Assembly: GCF_900176885.1 (NCBI RefSeq)
Contig: NZ_LT839648.1
Span: 3,380,227 to 3,440,549 of the forward strand
Length of the DNA: 60,323 nucleotides
Reading direction: 5' to 3'
Origin: Oceanobacillus senegalensis
GTDB taxonomy: Bacteria; Bacillota; Bacilli; Bacillales; Amphibacillaceae
The notes under the pieces were generated by a model that was not told the DNA's origin, ran no database searches, and saw only the letters and a program-made list of their open reading frames with translations. Within the stretch, counting starts at the first letter, position 1; the number at the start of each line of letters is the position of its first letter. Of this stretch, positions 33,880 through 42,678 are shown piece after piece. A program made the translations under genes and the position numbers.

Positions 33880-34245
33880 TTATTTAACTTCTACTGTAGC
33901 GCCTACTTCTTCTAACTTACCTTTAAGTTCTTCAGCTTCTTCTTTAGAAGCACCTTCTTTAACTGCTTTAGGCGCGTTATCTACTAAGTCTTTAGCATCT
34001 TTCAAACCAAGGCCAGTGATTTCACGTACTGCTTTTACAACTTTAATTTTAGAAGCTCCAGCACTTTCAAGTACTACATCAAATTCAGTTTGTTCAGCAG
34101 CATCTTCTCCACCTGCAGCTCCACCTGCAACTGCAACTGGTGCAGCAGCTGTTACTCCAAATTCTTCTTCAATTGCTTTAACTAAGTCGTTTAATTCTAA
34201 AACAGTCATCTCTTTAATTGCGCCAATCATTTCTTCTTTAGTCAT
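33880..34245 (-). CDS. rplL: 50S ribosomal protein L7/L12
   Basis: L7/L12 forms the mobile stalk that recruits translation GTPases. An N-terminal dimer helix, an Ala- and Gly-rich hinge ([12 protein letters not shown]) and the C-terminal domain ([20 protein letters not shown]) are seen in 121 residues. It lies 54 bases after rplJ. Confidence 0.97.
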   Translation of the reverse strand: MTKEEMIGAIKEMTVLELNDLVKAIEEEFGVTAAAPVAVAGGAAGGEDAAEQTEFDVVLESAGASKIKVVKAVREITGLGLKDAKDLVDNAPKAVKEGASKEEAEELKGKLEEVGATVEVK

Positions 34246-34299
34246 GATATATTTCCTCCTAATTTAATATTATTTATATGGTAATTTACCGAACGCCTA

Positions 34300-34800
34300 T
34301 TAAGCGCCTTGTTCTTCTTTTTGTTCCGCAACAGCTTTAGTTGCATAAGCAAAGTTTCTGATTGGTGCTTGCAATACGCTAAGCAACATAGAAACCATAC
34401 CTTCGTAGTTTGGAAGATCAGCAAGCTCTTGGATTTGCTCAAGTGTTGCTGTTTTTCCTTCAATTACTCCACCTTTTAATTCTAAAGCTTCATGTTCTTT
34501 ACTGAAGTTCTTTAGAATTCTAGCAGGTGCCACTGCATCATCATTACTAAAAGCAATCGCAGTTGGACCAACAAATACATCACTTAAATCAGTTAGTTCA
34601 GCAGCTTCAACAGCACGGCGAGCCATTGTGTTCTTGTAAACTTTAAATTCTACACCTGCTTCACGTAATTCTTTACGTAATTCAGTAACCTCACTAACAT
34701 CAAGTCCACGGTAATCTACAACAACTGTAGTCTTACTATTACTGAATTTATCAGTAATCTCCTCAACTAGTTGTTTCTTTTGTTCGATAACACTAGACAT
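34300..34800 (-). CDS. rplJ: 50S ribosomal protein L10
   Basis: L10 is the base of the stalk and binds L7/L12 dimers with its C-terminal helix. The 166 residues begin [19 protein letters not shown] and end with an acidic, Gln-rich tail. Its upstream leader carries the L10-binding structure and a terminator. Confidence 0.97.
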   Translation of the reverse strand: MSSVIEQKKQLVEEITDKFSNSKTTVVVDYRGLDVSEVTELRKELREAGVEFKVYKNTMARRAVEAAELTDLSDVFVGPTAIAFSNDDAVAPARILKNFSKEHEALELKGGVIEGKTATLEQIQELADLPNYEGMVSMLLSVLQAPIRNFAYATKAVAEQKEEQGA

Positions 34801-34843
34801 TGTTCCACCTCCTAGTTATTTTTGTATACCGTATGAGCTATCC

Positions 34844-35018
34844 CTCTAAAAAAACAGGATCATGGTTAATCCGCTAACCATTATCATTCCGAGCATAAAT
34901 AAAGCTCCCAAGTCCGCAGACAAGGGAGCTTTATATTCAAACATAGATAGTTTATCAATCGTTTGTCTATAAGAACCTCGGTAGGATGATTAAGCTATTT
35001 GCCCCTACTGTCTACGGT
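34844..35018 (-). ncRNA. L10 leader (rplJL autoregulatory attenuator)
   Basis: The leader lies between the rplJ promoter and gene. Its 5' part (34975-35018, minus strand) has the AGACAGTAGGGGCAAATAGC and CATCCTACCGAGG segments that form the L10-L12 binding fold in Firmicutes. Two hairpins follow: AAAGCTCCC with GGGAGCTTT (34901-34932), and ATGGTTA with TAACCAT (34862-34881). The second is followed by CCTG and seven T (34848-34854). I infer that binding of L10(L12)4 favours early termination. Confidence 0.85.
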
Positions 35019-35048
35019 ATAACGTATTCTTTTATTACAACAAAAGTT

Positions 35049-35077
35049 AGTATACCTAACTAGAATTAAAATGTCAA
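35049..35077 (-). promoter_or_regulatory. SigA-type promoter of rplJ-rplL
   Basis: TTGACA (35072-35077) and TATACT (35049-35054) are separated by 17 bases on the minus strand, directly after the rplA stop codon. Confidence 0.85.
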
Positions 35078-35084
35078 TACCTAA

Positions 35085-35777
35085 TTAAAGGAAATCTGAA
35101 ACGTTAACTTTGATTCCTGGTCCCATTGTAGTTGCAATAGAAACATTCTTTACATATGTTCCTTTAGCAGCTTGTGGTTTAACTTTAACAATTTGTTCTG
35201 TTAAGGCATTGAAGTTTTCAACTAATTTCTCATTATCAAATGAAATTTTTCCAATTGGCACATGGATGTTAGATGATTTATCAACACGATACTCCACTTT
35301 ACCTGCTTTGATTTCATTTACTGCTTTTTCAACATCAAATGTAACTGTTCCAGTTTTAGGGTTAGGCATTAAACCTTTAGGTCCTAAAACTCGTCCTAAT
35401 TTACCAACTTCAGCCATCATGTCTGGAGTTGCCACAACAACATCGAATTCAAACCAACCTTGGTTGATTTTGTTGATGTAATCTGATTCACCGACAAAGT
35501 CTGCTCCTGCAGCTTCTGCTTCTTTTGCCTTTTCACCTTTAGCAAATACTAAAACACGTTGCGTTTTACCAGTACCATGCGGTAAAACCATCGCTCCACG
35601 AATTTGTTGGTCAGCTTTTTTAGGGTCTACTCCCAATCTAAAAGCTACTTCAACTGTTTCATCAAATTTAGCTTTAGCTGCTTCTTTCGCTAAGTTAACA
35701 GCTTCTGTAATATCGTACGATTTATTACGATCAACAAGCTTTACCGCCTCTTGATAATTTCTACCTTTTTTAGCCAT
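35085..35777 (-). CDS. rplA: 50S ribosomal protein L1
   Basis: L1 forms the mobile stalk next to the E site. The frame opens at 35822, but AGGAGG lies eight bases before the ATG at 35777, which gives the known start [11 protein letters not shown] and 230 residues. The conserved [15 protein letters not shown] block is present. The 217-base gap upstream, which separates it from rplK, holds three hairpins. Confidence 0.96.
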   Translation of the reverse strand: MAKKGRNYQEAVKLVDRNKSYDITEAVNLAKEAAKAKFDETVEVAFRLGVDPKKADQQIRGAMVLPHGTGKTQRVLVFAKGEKAKEAEAAGADFVGESDYINKINQGWFEFDVVVATPDMMAEVGKLGRVLGPKGLMPNPKTGTVTFDVEKAVNEIKAGKVEYRVDKSSNIHVPIGKISFDNEKLVENFNALTEQIVKVKPQAAKGTYVKNVSIATTMGPGIKVNVSDFL

Positions 35778-35821
35778 TTTTATTTCCTCCTCTATTGTGG
35801 TTATAACGGTAATACCTCCCA

Positions 35822-35850
35822 CTTATAAAAGCACGTAAGCTTTTATAAAG
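35822..35850 (-). repeat. Hairpin close to the rplA start
   Basis: CTTATAAAAGC (35822-35832) and its complement (35839-35849) are separated by six bases, an 11-bp stem. It lies about 45 bases before the rplA start codon and could mask or expose the ribosome site. Confidence 0.6.
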
Positions 35851-35874
35851 CATGAATGAAATTAATCATCTCAT

Positions 35875-35912
35875 GAAAAAGGTTGCGATTCATGGCAATT
35901 CTTTCGCAACCT
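35875..35912 (-). terminator. Terminator or attenuator between rplK and rplA
   Basis: On the minus strand AGGTTGCGA pairs with TCGCAACCT around a 15-base loop, followed by four T and a C. It could end part of the transcripts after rplK, or act as an attenuator for rplA. Confidence 0.65.
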
Positions 35913-35946
35913 ATACCGTATTAAATTGAACCAATAATAAGCATCA

Positions 35947-35980
35947 GCACCTAGCGGCTTACCAGCCACAAAATAGGTGC
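35947..35980 (-). ncRNA. Two-part hairpin between rplK and rplA, candidate L1-binding site
   Basis: On the minus strand GCACCTA pairs with TAGGTGC. Inside, after a four-base one-sided bulge (TTTT), GTGGCT pairs with AGCCGC around GGTA. Two stems joined by an asymmetric bulge recall the L1 site on 23S rRNA, and the gene downstream encodes L1. That link is inference. Confidence 0.45.
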
Positions 35981-35994
35981 CTCCACTTTTTGAA

Positions 35995-36420
35995 TTAGTC
36001 TTCAATAGTAATTCCCATACTTCTTGCTGTACCTTCAACCATACGCATCGCCGCTTCAACGTCAGCTGCATTTAAGTCAGGCATTTTTGTTTCTGCAATT
36101 TCTTTTACTTTATCGCGTTTAACTGTAGCGACTTTATTACGGTTTGGCTCACCTGATGCAGTATCAATACCAGCTGCTTTTTTAAGCAATACAGCTGCAG
36201 GTGGAGTTTTAGTAATAAATGTAAATGAACGGTCTTCAAACACCGTGATTTCTACAGGAATAATCATACCCGCTTGGTCTTGTGTACGAGCATTAAATTC
36301 TTTACAGAATCCCATAATGTTAACACCTGCTTGACCTAGTGCTGGTCCTACCGGTGGTGCTGGGTTTGCTTTACCAGCTGGGATTTGTAATTTAACTACT
36401 TTAATTACTTTTTTAGCCAC
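35995..36420 (-). CDS. rplK: 50S ribosomal protein L11
   Basis: L11 binds the GTPase-associated centre of 23S rRNA. The frame opens at 36486, but AGGAGGTG stands six bases before the GTG at 36420, which gives [20 protein letters not shown] and 141 residues, as in B. subtilis. The proline-rich [11 protein letters not shown], the site of thiostrepton action, is intact. Confidence 0.96.
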   Translation of the reverse strand: MAKKVIKVVKLQIPAGKANPAPPVGPALGQAGVNIMGFCKEFNARTQDQAGMIIPVEITVFEDRSFTFITKTPPAAVLLKKAAGIDTASGEPNRNKVATVKRDKVKEIAETKMPDLNAADVEAAMRMVEGTARSMGITIED

Positions 36421-36625
36421 GAGACACACCTCCTTAAAGTCCGTGATGTGGTAATAGGGGATTCTATATTCTCCCCTCCCACTCATATTTAAACACCCAA
36501 TTAATTATGAGCGCGAATAACATAGGAATTTTATCATGAATATAAAAATAATGCAAGTTCTTGCTGAAACATTTCAATCTAAGTAGAAAATGATTAATGA
36601 ATTACTAAAACAATATATTAGCAAT

Positions 36626-37159
36626 CTATAATTTTTCGATTTGTGAAAAGTCAAGTTCCACTGGAGTTTCACGACCAAACATATTTACATGAACTTTAAC
36701 TTTTTGCTTATCCATATCAATTTGCTCTATCGCCCCCGTGAAATCCGCAAAAGGCCCTTCCTTCACGCGAACATTTTCTTTAACTTCAAAATCAAACTCA
36801 ACTCGCGAAGATTCCATACCCATTTGTCTTAGTAAATTTTCCACTTCTTCCGGTAGTAGTGGTGTCGGTTTTGAACCATGTCCACTTGATCCCACAAACC
36901 CGGTCACCCCTGGTGTATTGCGCACCACATACCAAGAGTCATCAGTCATGACCATTTCTGTTAAGACATAGCCAGGGAAAAATTTCTTTTTAACTACTTT
37001 CTTTTTCCCATTCTTAATTTCCGTCTCTTCTTCTTCTGGAACAATGACACGGAAAATCTTATCCTCCATCCCCATCGTTTCCACTCGTTTCTCTAAATTC
37101 ATCTTCACTTTATTCTCATATCCAGAGTACGTATGTACGACATACCATTTTTTCTCCAT
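36626..37159 (-). CDS. nusG: Transcription termination/antitermination factor NusG
   Basis: NusG binds RNA polymerase at the clamp; its C-terminal KOW domain contacts Rho or S10. The N-terminal domain begins MEKKWYVVHTYSGYENKV, and KFFPGYVLTEM follows. The KOW motif is ENVRVKEGPFADFTGAIEQI. The 177 residues match B. subtilis. Its best ribosome site (GGGAGGG, 37186-37192) lies 26 bases before the ATG, with a hairpin between. secE is unusually far upstream. Confidence 0.96.
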   Translation of the reverse strand: MEKKWYVVHTYSGYENKVKMNLEKRVETMGMEDKIFRVIVPEEEETEIKNGKKKVVKKKFFPGYVLTEMVMTDDSWYVVRNTPGVTGFVGSSGHGSKPTPLLPEEVENLLRQMGMESSRVEFDFEVKENVRVKEGPFADFTGAIEQIDMDKQKVKVHVNMFGRETPVELDFSQIEKL

Positions 37160-37165
37160 TAAAGC

Positions 37166-37192
37166 AGGGCTAATTATCGCCCTTTCCCTCCC
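37166..37192 (-). promoter_or_regulatory. Distant ribosome site and hairpin before nusG
   Basis: AGGGC (37179-37183) and GCCCT (37166-37170) can pair around eight bases on the minus strand. The Shine-Dalgarno-like GGGAGGG (37186-37192) lies on the far side. If the hairpin forms, the effective distance to the ATG becomes about eight bases. Confidence 0.5.
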
Positions 37193-37307
37193 TTTTTAAA
37201 GAGTAGATTTCAAGATTTATTCAAAAGACTCTTTTCGAATATTGTAGTTGTATTTTTCTTTATACTTGAAAAAAGCTCACCAATTTGGTTTGGATAGATA
37301 GTACGTT

Positions 37308-37441
37308 AATACCTTTACGTGTATTTCCCGCAGGAGTCCATTGCCCCCGCTTCAATCAATTACCTCCTTATAGAAGAATAATACACAAGGAGTCTCGGCA
37401 GCCCGTTCACGGAAAGCATTATGTATTTCCGTAGCGGTATT
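37308..37441 (+). repeat. Degenerate copy of an interspersed repeat between secE and nusG
   Basis: The block contains TATTTCCCGCAGGAGTC at one end and ends with TGTATTTCCGTAGCGGTATT (37422-37441). The latter is the exact complement of 44484-44503 upstream of gltX. Similar GC-richer intergenic elements with CCGCAGGAGTC cores are known to me from related genera. The function is unknown. The rest of the 37193-37616 gap holds only the secE terminator. Confidence 0.6.
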
Positions 37442-37524
37442 CGTATATAGCTAATGAACATTATATATAAAGCACGAAAACAACATCCAATTCCGAAAAT
37501 AGTCAACCATTATTTTTTTGCAAT

Positions 37525-37553
37525 TTAAAAAACCCGATTTTAACGGGTTTTTG
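37525..37553 (-). terminator. Intrinsic terminator after secE
   Basis: On the minus strand AAAACCCG pairs with CGGGTTTT around TTAAAAT, followed by further T. It lies about 65 bases after secE and splits secE from nusG. Confidence 0.85.
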
Positions 37554-37616
37554 CAGAAAAGGAATATTTATTTACATTATAGCATAATTATATTGAATTT
37601 ATTCAACCAACGTTTA

Positions 37617-37784
37617 TTATAGTAAGTTTAATCCTGCCGAGATAATTTGATCAACAACAAAAAAGAATATTGCCATAAACACGACAGACGAAATAACAAT
37701 AATCGTGTAGTTAGTCAATTCTTTACCCTTAGGCCAACTTACCTTTTTCATTTCTTTTGAAACATCTTTTAGGAATTTAATCAA
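37617..37784 (-). CDS. secE: Preprotein translocase subunit SecE
   Basis: SecE clamps SecY in the membrane. The protein has an amphipathic helix (FLKDVSKEMKKVSWPKGKEL) and one membrane segment (about residues 29-50). The frame begins at an ATG (37826) with no ribosome site. GGGGGT stands six bases before a TTG at 37784, which gives a start (MIKFLKDV) that matches the family and 55 residues. It follows rpmG directly. Confidence 0.88.
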   Translation of the reverse strand: MIKFLKDVSKEMKKVSWPKGKELTNYTIIVISSVVFMAIFFFVVDQIISAGLNLL

Positions 37785-37826
37785 AGTTGTACCCCCAAAC
37801 TCTACCAAATGTGCTGTTGGATTCAT

Positions 37827-37976
37827 TTATTTTGTCTCGCGATGCAATGTATGTTTTCCACATATCTTGCAAAATTTACGTACTTCTAATCGAATAGATT
37901 TTGTAGACACATTTTTGTTCGTAGAGTAGTTTCTACTTGAACATATTGCACACGCTAGAGTTACCTTTTTACTCAT
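37827..37976 (-). CDS. rpmG: 50S ribosomal protein L33, zinc-binding type
   Basis: This 49-residue protein begins [17 protein letters not shown] and has two CxxC pairs (C9-C12 and C36-C39), the zinc (C+) form. Two ATG codons stand in tandem (37979, 37976); the second fits the GGGGTG site better. In B. subtilis 168 the copy at this place is, as I recall, broken; here it looks intact. Confidence 0.92.
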   Translation of the reverse strand: MSKKVTLACAICSSRNYSTNKNVSTKSIRLEVRKFCKICGKHTLHRETK

Positions 37977-38010
37977 CATTTCACCCCAAATATAAGAGGT
38001 TTACCTAATT

Positions 38011-38040
38011 AATGTAGCACGTCCTTATATACCATGTCAA
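38011..38040 (-). promoter_or_regulatory. SigA-type promoter of rpmG-secE
   Basis: TTGACA (38035-38040) and TACATT (38011-38016) are separated by 18 bases on the minus strand. Confidence 0.65.
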
Positions 38041-38063
38041 TATACTAAAAAATTAGAGTATAT
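38038..38063 (-). terminator. Weak terminator-like hairpin after sigH
   Basis: On the minus strand AATATACT pairs with AGTATATT, and the T-rich stretch lies in the loop, not after the stem. It directly follows the sigH stop. It may reduce read-through into rpmG. Confidence 0.35.
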
Positions 38064-38713
38064 TAAAATTTAATACCATCCACTTCTAACAATTGCTCAA
38101 GTTTACGCTTTACTCGCTGTAGAGCATTATCAATTGATTTTACATGTCTATTTAGTTCCATAGAAATTTCCTGGTATGTGCGACCGTCCAAATATAAATG
38201 AAGCACTTTCTTTTCCAAGTCACTTAGTACATCCGATAACTTCATTTCCATATCGCCCATCTTTTCCCTATTTATTAATAACTCCTGTGGATCAATTGCT
38301 TTTGAGCCTGCAATTACATCTAGTAACGTTCGATCTGATTCTTCATCATATATTGGTTTATCTAATGAGACATAGGAATTGAGCGGGATATGCTTTTGCC
38401 TGGTAGCTGTTTTAATCGCTGTGATAATTTGTCGGGTTATACACAGTTCTGCAAACGCTTTAAAGGAAGAGAGCTTGTCCCCATCATAGTCACGGATTGC
38501 CTTGAACAGACCAATCATACCTTCTTGTACGATATCCTCTTTATCCGCTCCGACTAAGAAGTAGGTTCGTGCCTTAGCTCTTACGAAATTTCTATATTTT
38601 TGTATTAAATAGTCCAGAGCATGACTATTTCCTTGATGTATCAATTCTAAAATTCTCTCATCATCAAGTAAACGTATGCTATTTGTTTCTTCACTAATCT
38701 GCTCGATGTTCAA
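38063..38713 (-). CDS. sigH: RNA polymerase sigma-H factor
   Basis: SigH (Spo0H) directs transition-phase and early sporulation genes. Region 2 shows YLIQKYRNFVRAKARTYFLVGADKEDIVQEGMIG in the first 75 residues, and region 4 shows YLDGRTYQEISMELNRHVKSIDNALQRVKRK near the end. It has 216 residues. The start codon is TTG (38713), eight bases after AGGGGG. It suggests a spore-forming host. Confidence 0.95.
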   Translation of the reverse strand: MNIEQISEETNSIRLLDDERILELIHQGNSHALDYLIQKYRNFVRAKARTYFLVGADKEDIVQEGMIGLFKAIRDYDGDKLSSFKAFAELCITRQIITAIKTATRQKHIPLNSYVSLDKPIYDEESDRTLLDVIAGSKAIDPQELLINREKMGDMEMKLSDVLSDLEKKVLHLYLDGRTYQEISMELNRHVKSIDNALQRVKRKLEQLLEVDGIKF

Positions 38714-38752
38714 GAAGAAAGCCCCCTAACCACGCACTGCACTTTAAAAATC

Positions 38753-38781
38753 ATTATACATACGGAACAAACTACCGTCAA
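38753..38781 (-). promoter_or_regulatory. SigA-type promoter of sigH
   Basis: TTGACG (38776-38781) and a perfect TATAAT (38753-38758) are separated by 17 bases on the minus strand. Confidence 0.8.
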
Positions 38782-38864
38782 TACAATAATACACCGATTT
38801 TTAAAAAATATCGAAAAAACAAATAATTAATTTGACCATCCGATAAAAATCAACAATATTTGAT

Positions 38865-38895
38865 AAAAGTAGAGAAAAGAAAATTTACTTTTCTC
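38865..38895 (-). terminator. Possible terminator at the end of rae1
   Basis: GAGAAAAG pairs with CTTTTCTC around an eight-base loop on the minus strand, overlapping the last codons of rae1, followed by TACTTTTAT. It may end the cysE operon. Confidence 0.4.
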
Positions 38896-39394
38896 CTCTC
38901 CTCATCTTTTCAAATTTCTTCAAAATAGCTTCATCAAGTTCAATTTTCCTTGGAGATTTAATTTGTTTCGTATTTTCAATATCCTCGTTAATTTGACGCT
39001 GAACATCTTTTAGTTCAATTAATAACTCCCGAGCAGACTTACGTAATGCGCCCTGCCCAAAAATAGTACGCTGTTCTGCATAATCAGAAGTCGCAACATA
39101 GACCTGCGTTTTTACGTTTTTTAATTTTTTTACTAACTTTTCAATACATTCATCTGCTGTTTCCCTTTCCTTTGTATAAATTATCTCAACATTGAATTCA
39201 TGTAATTTGTTTTCAATTCCTCGTACATAGTAAGCATCAAATACAATGATAACACGTTGTCCGGAGTAAGATTGGTATTCAGCCATTCGTTCAATTAGTC
39301 GATCACGTGCCTGACCGATATCCTTATCTTTCAGACGTTTCAGTTCCTCCCAAGCACCTATAATGTTATAGCCATCTACCACAAGAATAACCAT
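38885..39394 (-). CDS. rae1: Ribosome-associated endoribonuclease Rae1 (YacP)
   Basis: Rae1 is a NYN/PIN-like nuclease that cuts mRNA in the ribosomal A site in B. subtilis. The fold starts with ILVVDGYNIIGAW (3-15), and further acidic residues lie in VIIVFDAYY and in ETADECIEKL. It has 169 residues. Its ATG shares one base with the rlmB stop (TAATG), so the two are translated together. Confidence 0.9.
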   Translation of the reverse strand: MVILVVDGYNIIGAWEELKRLKDKDIGQARDRLIERMAEYQSYSGQRVIIVFDAYYVRGIENKLHEFNVEIIYTKERETADECIEKLVKKLKNVKTQVYVATSDYAEQRTIFGQGALRKSARELLIELKDVQRQINEDIENTKQIKSPRKIELDEAILKKFEKMRRGEK

Positions 39395-40140
39395 TACTGT
39401 TCACCTAGTGGGACCCTTTTCCGGTATACTTCATAGAGTAACAAACTACATGCAACAGAGGCATTAAGGGATGAAACCTTACCTCTCATCGGTAAACTGA
39501 CTGTCCAATCACATTTTTTCTTTACTAGTCTACTAATTCCCTTTCCTTCATTTCCAATAACGAGAGCGATTGGTAAAGTACCATCAAGCCGACGATAATC
39601 CTCTGTCGCTTCCGCTTCCGTACCGACCACCCATATATTTTTCTCCTTCAATTCATCAATGGTATTTGCAATATTGGTTACCCGGGCTACTGGAATATGT
39701 TCCATCGCACCAGCCGCTGTTTTGGCAACTGTTGCAGTTAAACCAACTGATCGACGCTTTGGAATAATCACTCCATGAGCACCAGTAGCATCAGCCGTTC
39801 TTAAAATAGATCCTAAGTTATGCGGATCTTCCAGCTCGTCCAAGATAATAAAAAACGGTTGTTCTCCTTTATCTTTCGCATATTGAAATAGATGATCTAG
39901 TGAAGCATATTGATAAGAGGCAACGTAAGCAATAACTCCTTGGTGATTCTCATTTGTTAATTGATCCAGTTTTGACTTTGGAACCTTTTGAAGAATGGTT
40001 CCCGCTTGCTTAGAAAGATGTTGGAATTTACCATGTGTACTCTGGTTCATTTGTTCTGAAATTAACACCTTATTTACTGATCTTCCGGATTTAAGGGCTT
40101 CTATGACCGGGTTTTTTCCAATAATCATATCATTATCCAT
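39394..40140 (-). CDS. rlmB: 23S rRNA (guanosine-2'-O-)-methyltransferase RlmB
   Basis: This SPOUT enzyme of the TrmH family has an N-terminal L7Ae-like domain and the C-terminal knot with LDELEDPHNLGSILRTADA, IGNEGKGISRL and SLNASVACSLLLYE. The frame begins at a GTG (40149) inside the ribosome site AAAGGAGTG; the ATG at 40140 is the better start (248 residues). It follows mrnC by one base. Confidence 0.92.
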   Translation of the reverse strand: MDNDMIIGKNPVIEALKSGRSVNKVLISEQMNQSTHGKFQHLSKQAGTILQKVPKSKLDQLTNENHQGVIAYVASYQYASLDHLFQYAKDKGEQPFFIILDELEDPHNLGSILRTADATGAHGVIIPKRRSVGLTATVAKTAAGAMEHIPVARVTNIANTIDELKEKNIWVVGTEAEATEDYRRLDGTLPIALVIGNEGKGISRLVKKKCDWTVSLPMRGKVSSLNASVACSLLLYEVYRKRVPLGEQ

Positions 40141-40141
40141 T

Positions 40142-40540
40142 TTATTCACTCCTTTCCTCGATAAATTGTACAGCCTTATCTAAAAGCTCCTGCAATCTTT
40201 CTTCATTTCCCATTAAATAATGATAGCCAATTAATGTTTCAAACGCTGTACTATACCGATATGTTTGTACACTAATATTTTTAGGAATGGAGCCGGACTT
40301 TGCATTCCTGCCTCTTGCAACAATCCGCTCCTCTTCTTTCGTTAGAATTTTCTCTTCAAGCCAACTACGTACGACCTTTGCTTGCGCTTTACCAGAGACG
40401 AAGGTTACAGCATTTTTATGCAAATCATTTGGTTTTACCTGTCCTTTTCTCAGTAAATGCTCCCGAATATGCACTTCATAAATAGCATCTCCCATATAAG
40501 CAAGGCTTAAGCTTTTCATTTGCTTTACATCTAATCCCAT
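40142..40540 (-). CDS. mrnC: Mini-ribonuclease III
   Basis: Mini-III has an RNase III catalytic domain without a dsRNA-binding domain. It trims both ends of 23S rRNA from the processing stem. [19 protein letters not shown] holds the catalytic Asp (about 17-18), and the later acidic helix carries [20 protein letters not shown]. It has 132 residues. Its substrate stem is visible around the 23S gene in this window. Confidence 0.94.
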   Translation of the reverse strand: MGLDVKQMKSLSLAYMGDAIYEVHIREHLLRKGQVKPNDLHKNAVTFVSGKAQAKVVRSWLEEKILTKEEERIVARGRNAKSGSIPKNISVQTYRYSTAFETLIGYHYLMGNEERLQELLDKAVQFIEERSE

Positions 40541-40541
40541 C

Positions 40542-41945
40542 TTAATTGCCTCTTTTCCAGCGCACTCCTTGTGGTGTATCCTCTAGAATAATTCCCTTTT
40601 CCTTAAGCATATCCCGAATTTCATCTGCACGATTAAAATTGCGGTTTTTCCTAGCTTCATTTCGCTCAACAATTAATGCCTCTATATCCTCATCTAATAA
40701 ATCATTTTCTTCTTTTATATCAATTCCTAAGATTGCTAGTAAGGACTGAAGCGTCTCTTGATAGGCGTCAATGACTTTGGTAGACGTTTGCTTTTCTTGT
40801 AAATAAACATTTGCTTCCTTCGCTAATTCAAATAAAACCGATATGGCATTAGCTGTATTGAAGTCATCATCCATTTCTTTTTCAAATTGCTTTTTAATCT
40901 CATCTATTTTTTGAATCCACTCATTTTGATTATCCACCAAGTCCATACTGGTATCCTTACGATGTTCTAAATTTTGATAAGCTGTCTTAATTCTTTCTAA
41001 ACTATTCTCAGCGCTCTTAAGTAGTTCCTCCGAAAAATTTATTGGATTTCGGTAATGCACACTTAACATAAAAAATCGTAAAACTTGTGGATTGTGGTTC
41101 GAAATCAAATCTCTTGTTAAAACAAAATTACCAAGCGATTTCGACATCTTCTCATTATTAATATTAATATATCCATTATGCATCCAATAATTTGCAAAGC
41201 TTTTTCCATTCCTTGCCTCTGATTGCGCGATTTCATTTTCATGATGTGGAAATGTTAAGTCCTGCCCACCAGCATGTATATCAATAGTATCCCCGAGATA
41301 TTTTTTAGCCATTGTAGAACATTCAATATGCCATCCTGGGCGACCTTTTCCCCAAGGAGAATCCCATGAGATTTCCCCTTCTTTTACGTTTTTCCATAAG
41401 GCAAAATCAAGAGGATCTTCTTTTTTCTCTCCAACTTGAATTCGAGCACCGGAACGTAATTCATCAATAGATTGATGTGATAACTTACCATAGCCCTCAA
41501 ACGCACGAGGTCTAAAGTAAACATCACCTTCAGCTTCATAGGCATACCCTTTTTCAATCAATACCTCTATAAAGTGAATAATATCATCCATGGTATCCAT
41601 TACCCTTGGATTATGTGTTGCTTTTTTAACCCCCAATGCACCAACATCTTCTAAATAAGCTTGAATGAACTTATTCGCTATGTCAGGAACTTCCTCTCCA
41701 GCTTCATTTGCTACTTTAATAATTTTATCATCCACATCGGTGAAGTTTAGTACATAATCTACATGATATCCTTTATACTCAAAAAACCTTCTCACCGTAT
41801 CAAATACAATGGCAGGGCGCGCATTTCCGATATGAATATAGTTATATACGGTTGGCCCGCATACATACATACTTACCTTACCCTCGACTAGTGGTTTAAA
41901 CTCCTCTTTCTCATGTGTTAATGTATTATAAATGCTAATTGCCAT
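40542..41945 (-). CDS. cysS: Cysteinyl-tRNA synthetase
   Basis: The enzyme charges tRNA-Cys. The HIGH-like motif is HIGNARP (about 37-43) and KMSKS (about 267-271) lies in [13 protein letters not shown]. The zinc site uses C28, C208 and the following His/Glu (FPHHENE). It has 467 residues. It overlaps cysE by 11 bases, so it is controlled by the same T-box. Confidence 0.97.
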   Translation of the reverse strand: MAISIYNTLTHEKEEFKPLVEGKVSMYVCGPTVYNYIHIGNARPAIVFDTVRRFFEYKGYHVDYVLNFTDVDDKIIKVANEAGEEVPDIANKFIQAYLEDVGALGVKKATHNPRVMDTMDDIIHFIEVLIEKGYAYEAEGDVYFRPRAFEGYGKLSHQSIDELRSGARIQVGEKKEDPLDFALWKNVKEGEISWDSPWGKGRPGWHIECSTMAKKYLGDTIDIHAGGQDLTFPHHENEIAQSEARNGKSFANYWMHNGYININNEKMSKSLGNFVLTRDLISNHNPQVLRFFMLSVHYRNPINFSEELLKSAENSLERIKTAYQNLEHRKDTSMDLVDNQNEWIQKIDEIKKQFEKEMDDDFNTANAISVLFELAKEANVYLQEKQTSTKVIDAYQETLQSLLAILGIDIKEENDLLDEDIEALIVERNEARKNRNFNRADEIRDMLKEKGIILEDTPQGVRWKRGN

Positions 41946-42597
41946 GTTCTGATTTCCCTCCAGTTAATCTCGTGATTTCTGCTTTCAAATCTTCTATTTC
42001 CTTTTGCATTTGTTCAAAACGTTCTGAGATCGGATCTGGCATTTTATGATGATCTAAATCCCTTCGTATCTTTTTGCCATTTTGCACAACTATTCTTCCA
42101 GGAACTCCTACTACCGTACAATTATCAGGTACATCCTTTACGACAACTGCTCCGCCTCCAACTTTAGAATTCTCACCTATCGTGATGGAACCAAGTACTT
42201 TAGCTCCAGTTGATACCAGAGCATTATCTTTTATAGTTGGGTGCCTTTTCCCCTTCTCATTACCGGTTCCTCCTAATGTAACCCCTTGGAAAATAGTTAC
42301 ATTATCTCCAATTTCACATGTTTCTCCGATAACTACTCCCATTCCATGGTCTATAAAAAAGCGCCTTCCAATTTTCGCTCCGGGATGAATTTCAATTCCT
42401 GTAAAAAATCTGCTAATTTGTGAAATTACCCTAGCAATAAAGAATAGCCTTTTCTTATAGAAAGCATGTGCAATACGATGTGACCATATGGCATGCAACC
42501 CAGAATACGTAAGAAAAACCTCCACATACGTCCTAGCAGCTGGATCTTGCTCAAATACAACATCCATATCTTCCTTCATCCTTTTAAATATCCCCAT
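41935..42597 (-). CDS. cysE: Serine O-acetyltransferase
   Basis: CysE makes O-acetylserine, the substrate for cysteine synthesis. A helical N-terminal domain is followed by left-handed hexapeptide repeats ([34 protein letters not shown]). The catalytic Asp-His pair is in IDHGMG. It has 220 residues, and the tail is charged and coiled ([16 protein letters not shown]). It is the first gene behind the cysteine T-box. Confidence 0.96.
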   Translation of the reverse strand: MGIFKRMKEDMDVVFEQDPAARTYVEVFLTYSGLHAIWSHRIAHAFYKKRLFFIARVISQISRFFTGIEIHPGAKIGRRFFIDHGMGVVIGETCEIGDNVTIFQGVTLGGTGNEKGKRHPTIKDNALVSTGAKVLGSITIGENSKVGGGAVVVKDVPDNCTVVGVPGRIVVQNGKKIRRDLDHHKMPDPISERFEQMQKEIEDLKAEITRLTGGKSEHGN

Positions 42598-42678
42598 AAG
42601 GTGGTCTCCCTCCTCCTCTGAATAGTTAACAATATTAACTGTTCGTCTTAAATCAACGAGATTCTTATTTCTATCTAT

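Noticed and set aside
34242..34463. Minus-strand frame of 73 residues between rplJ and rplL
   Set aside because: It overlaps the end of rplJ in another frame; the composition is that of a shadow.
38872..38895. Strong terminator after rae1
   Set aside because: The stem is short and AT-rich and overlaps coding sequence, so it is listed only as a weak candidate.
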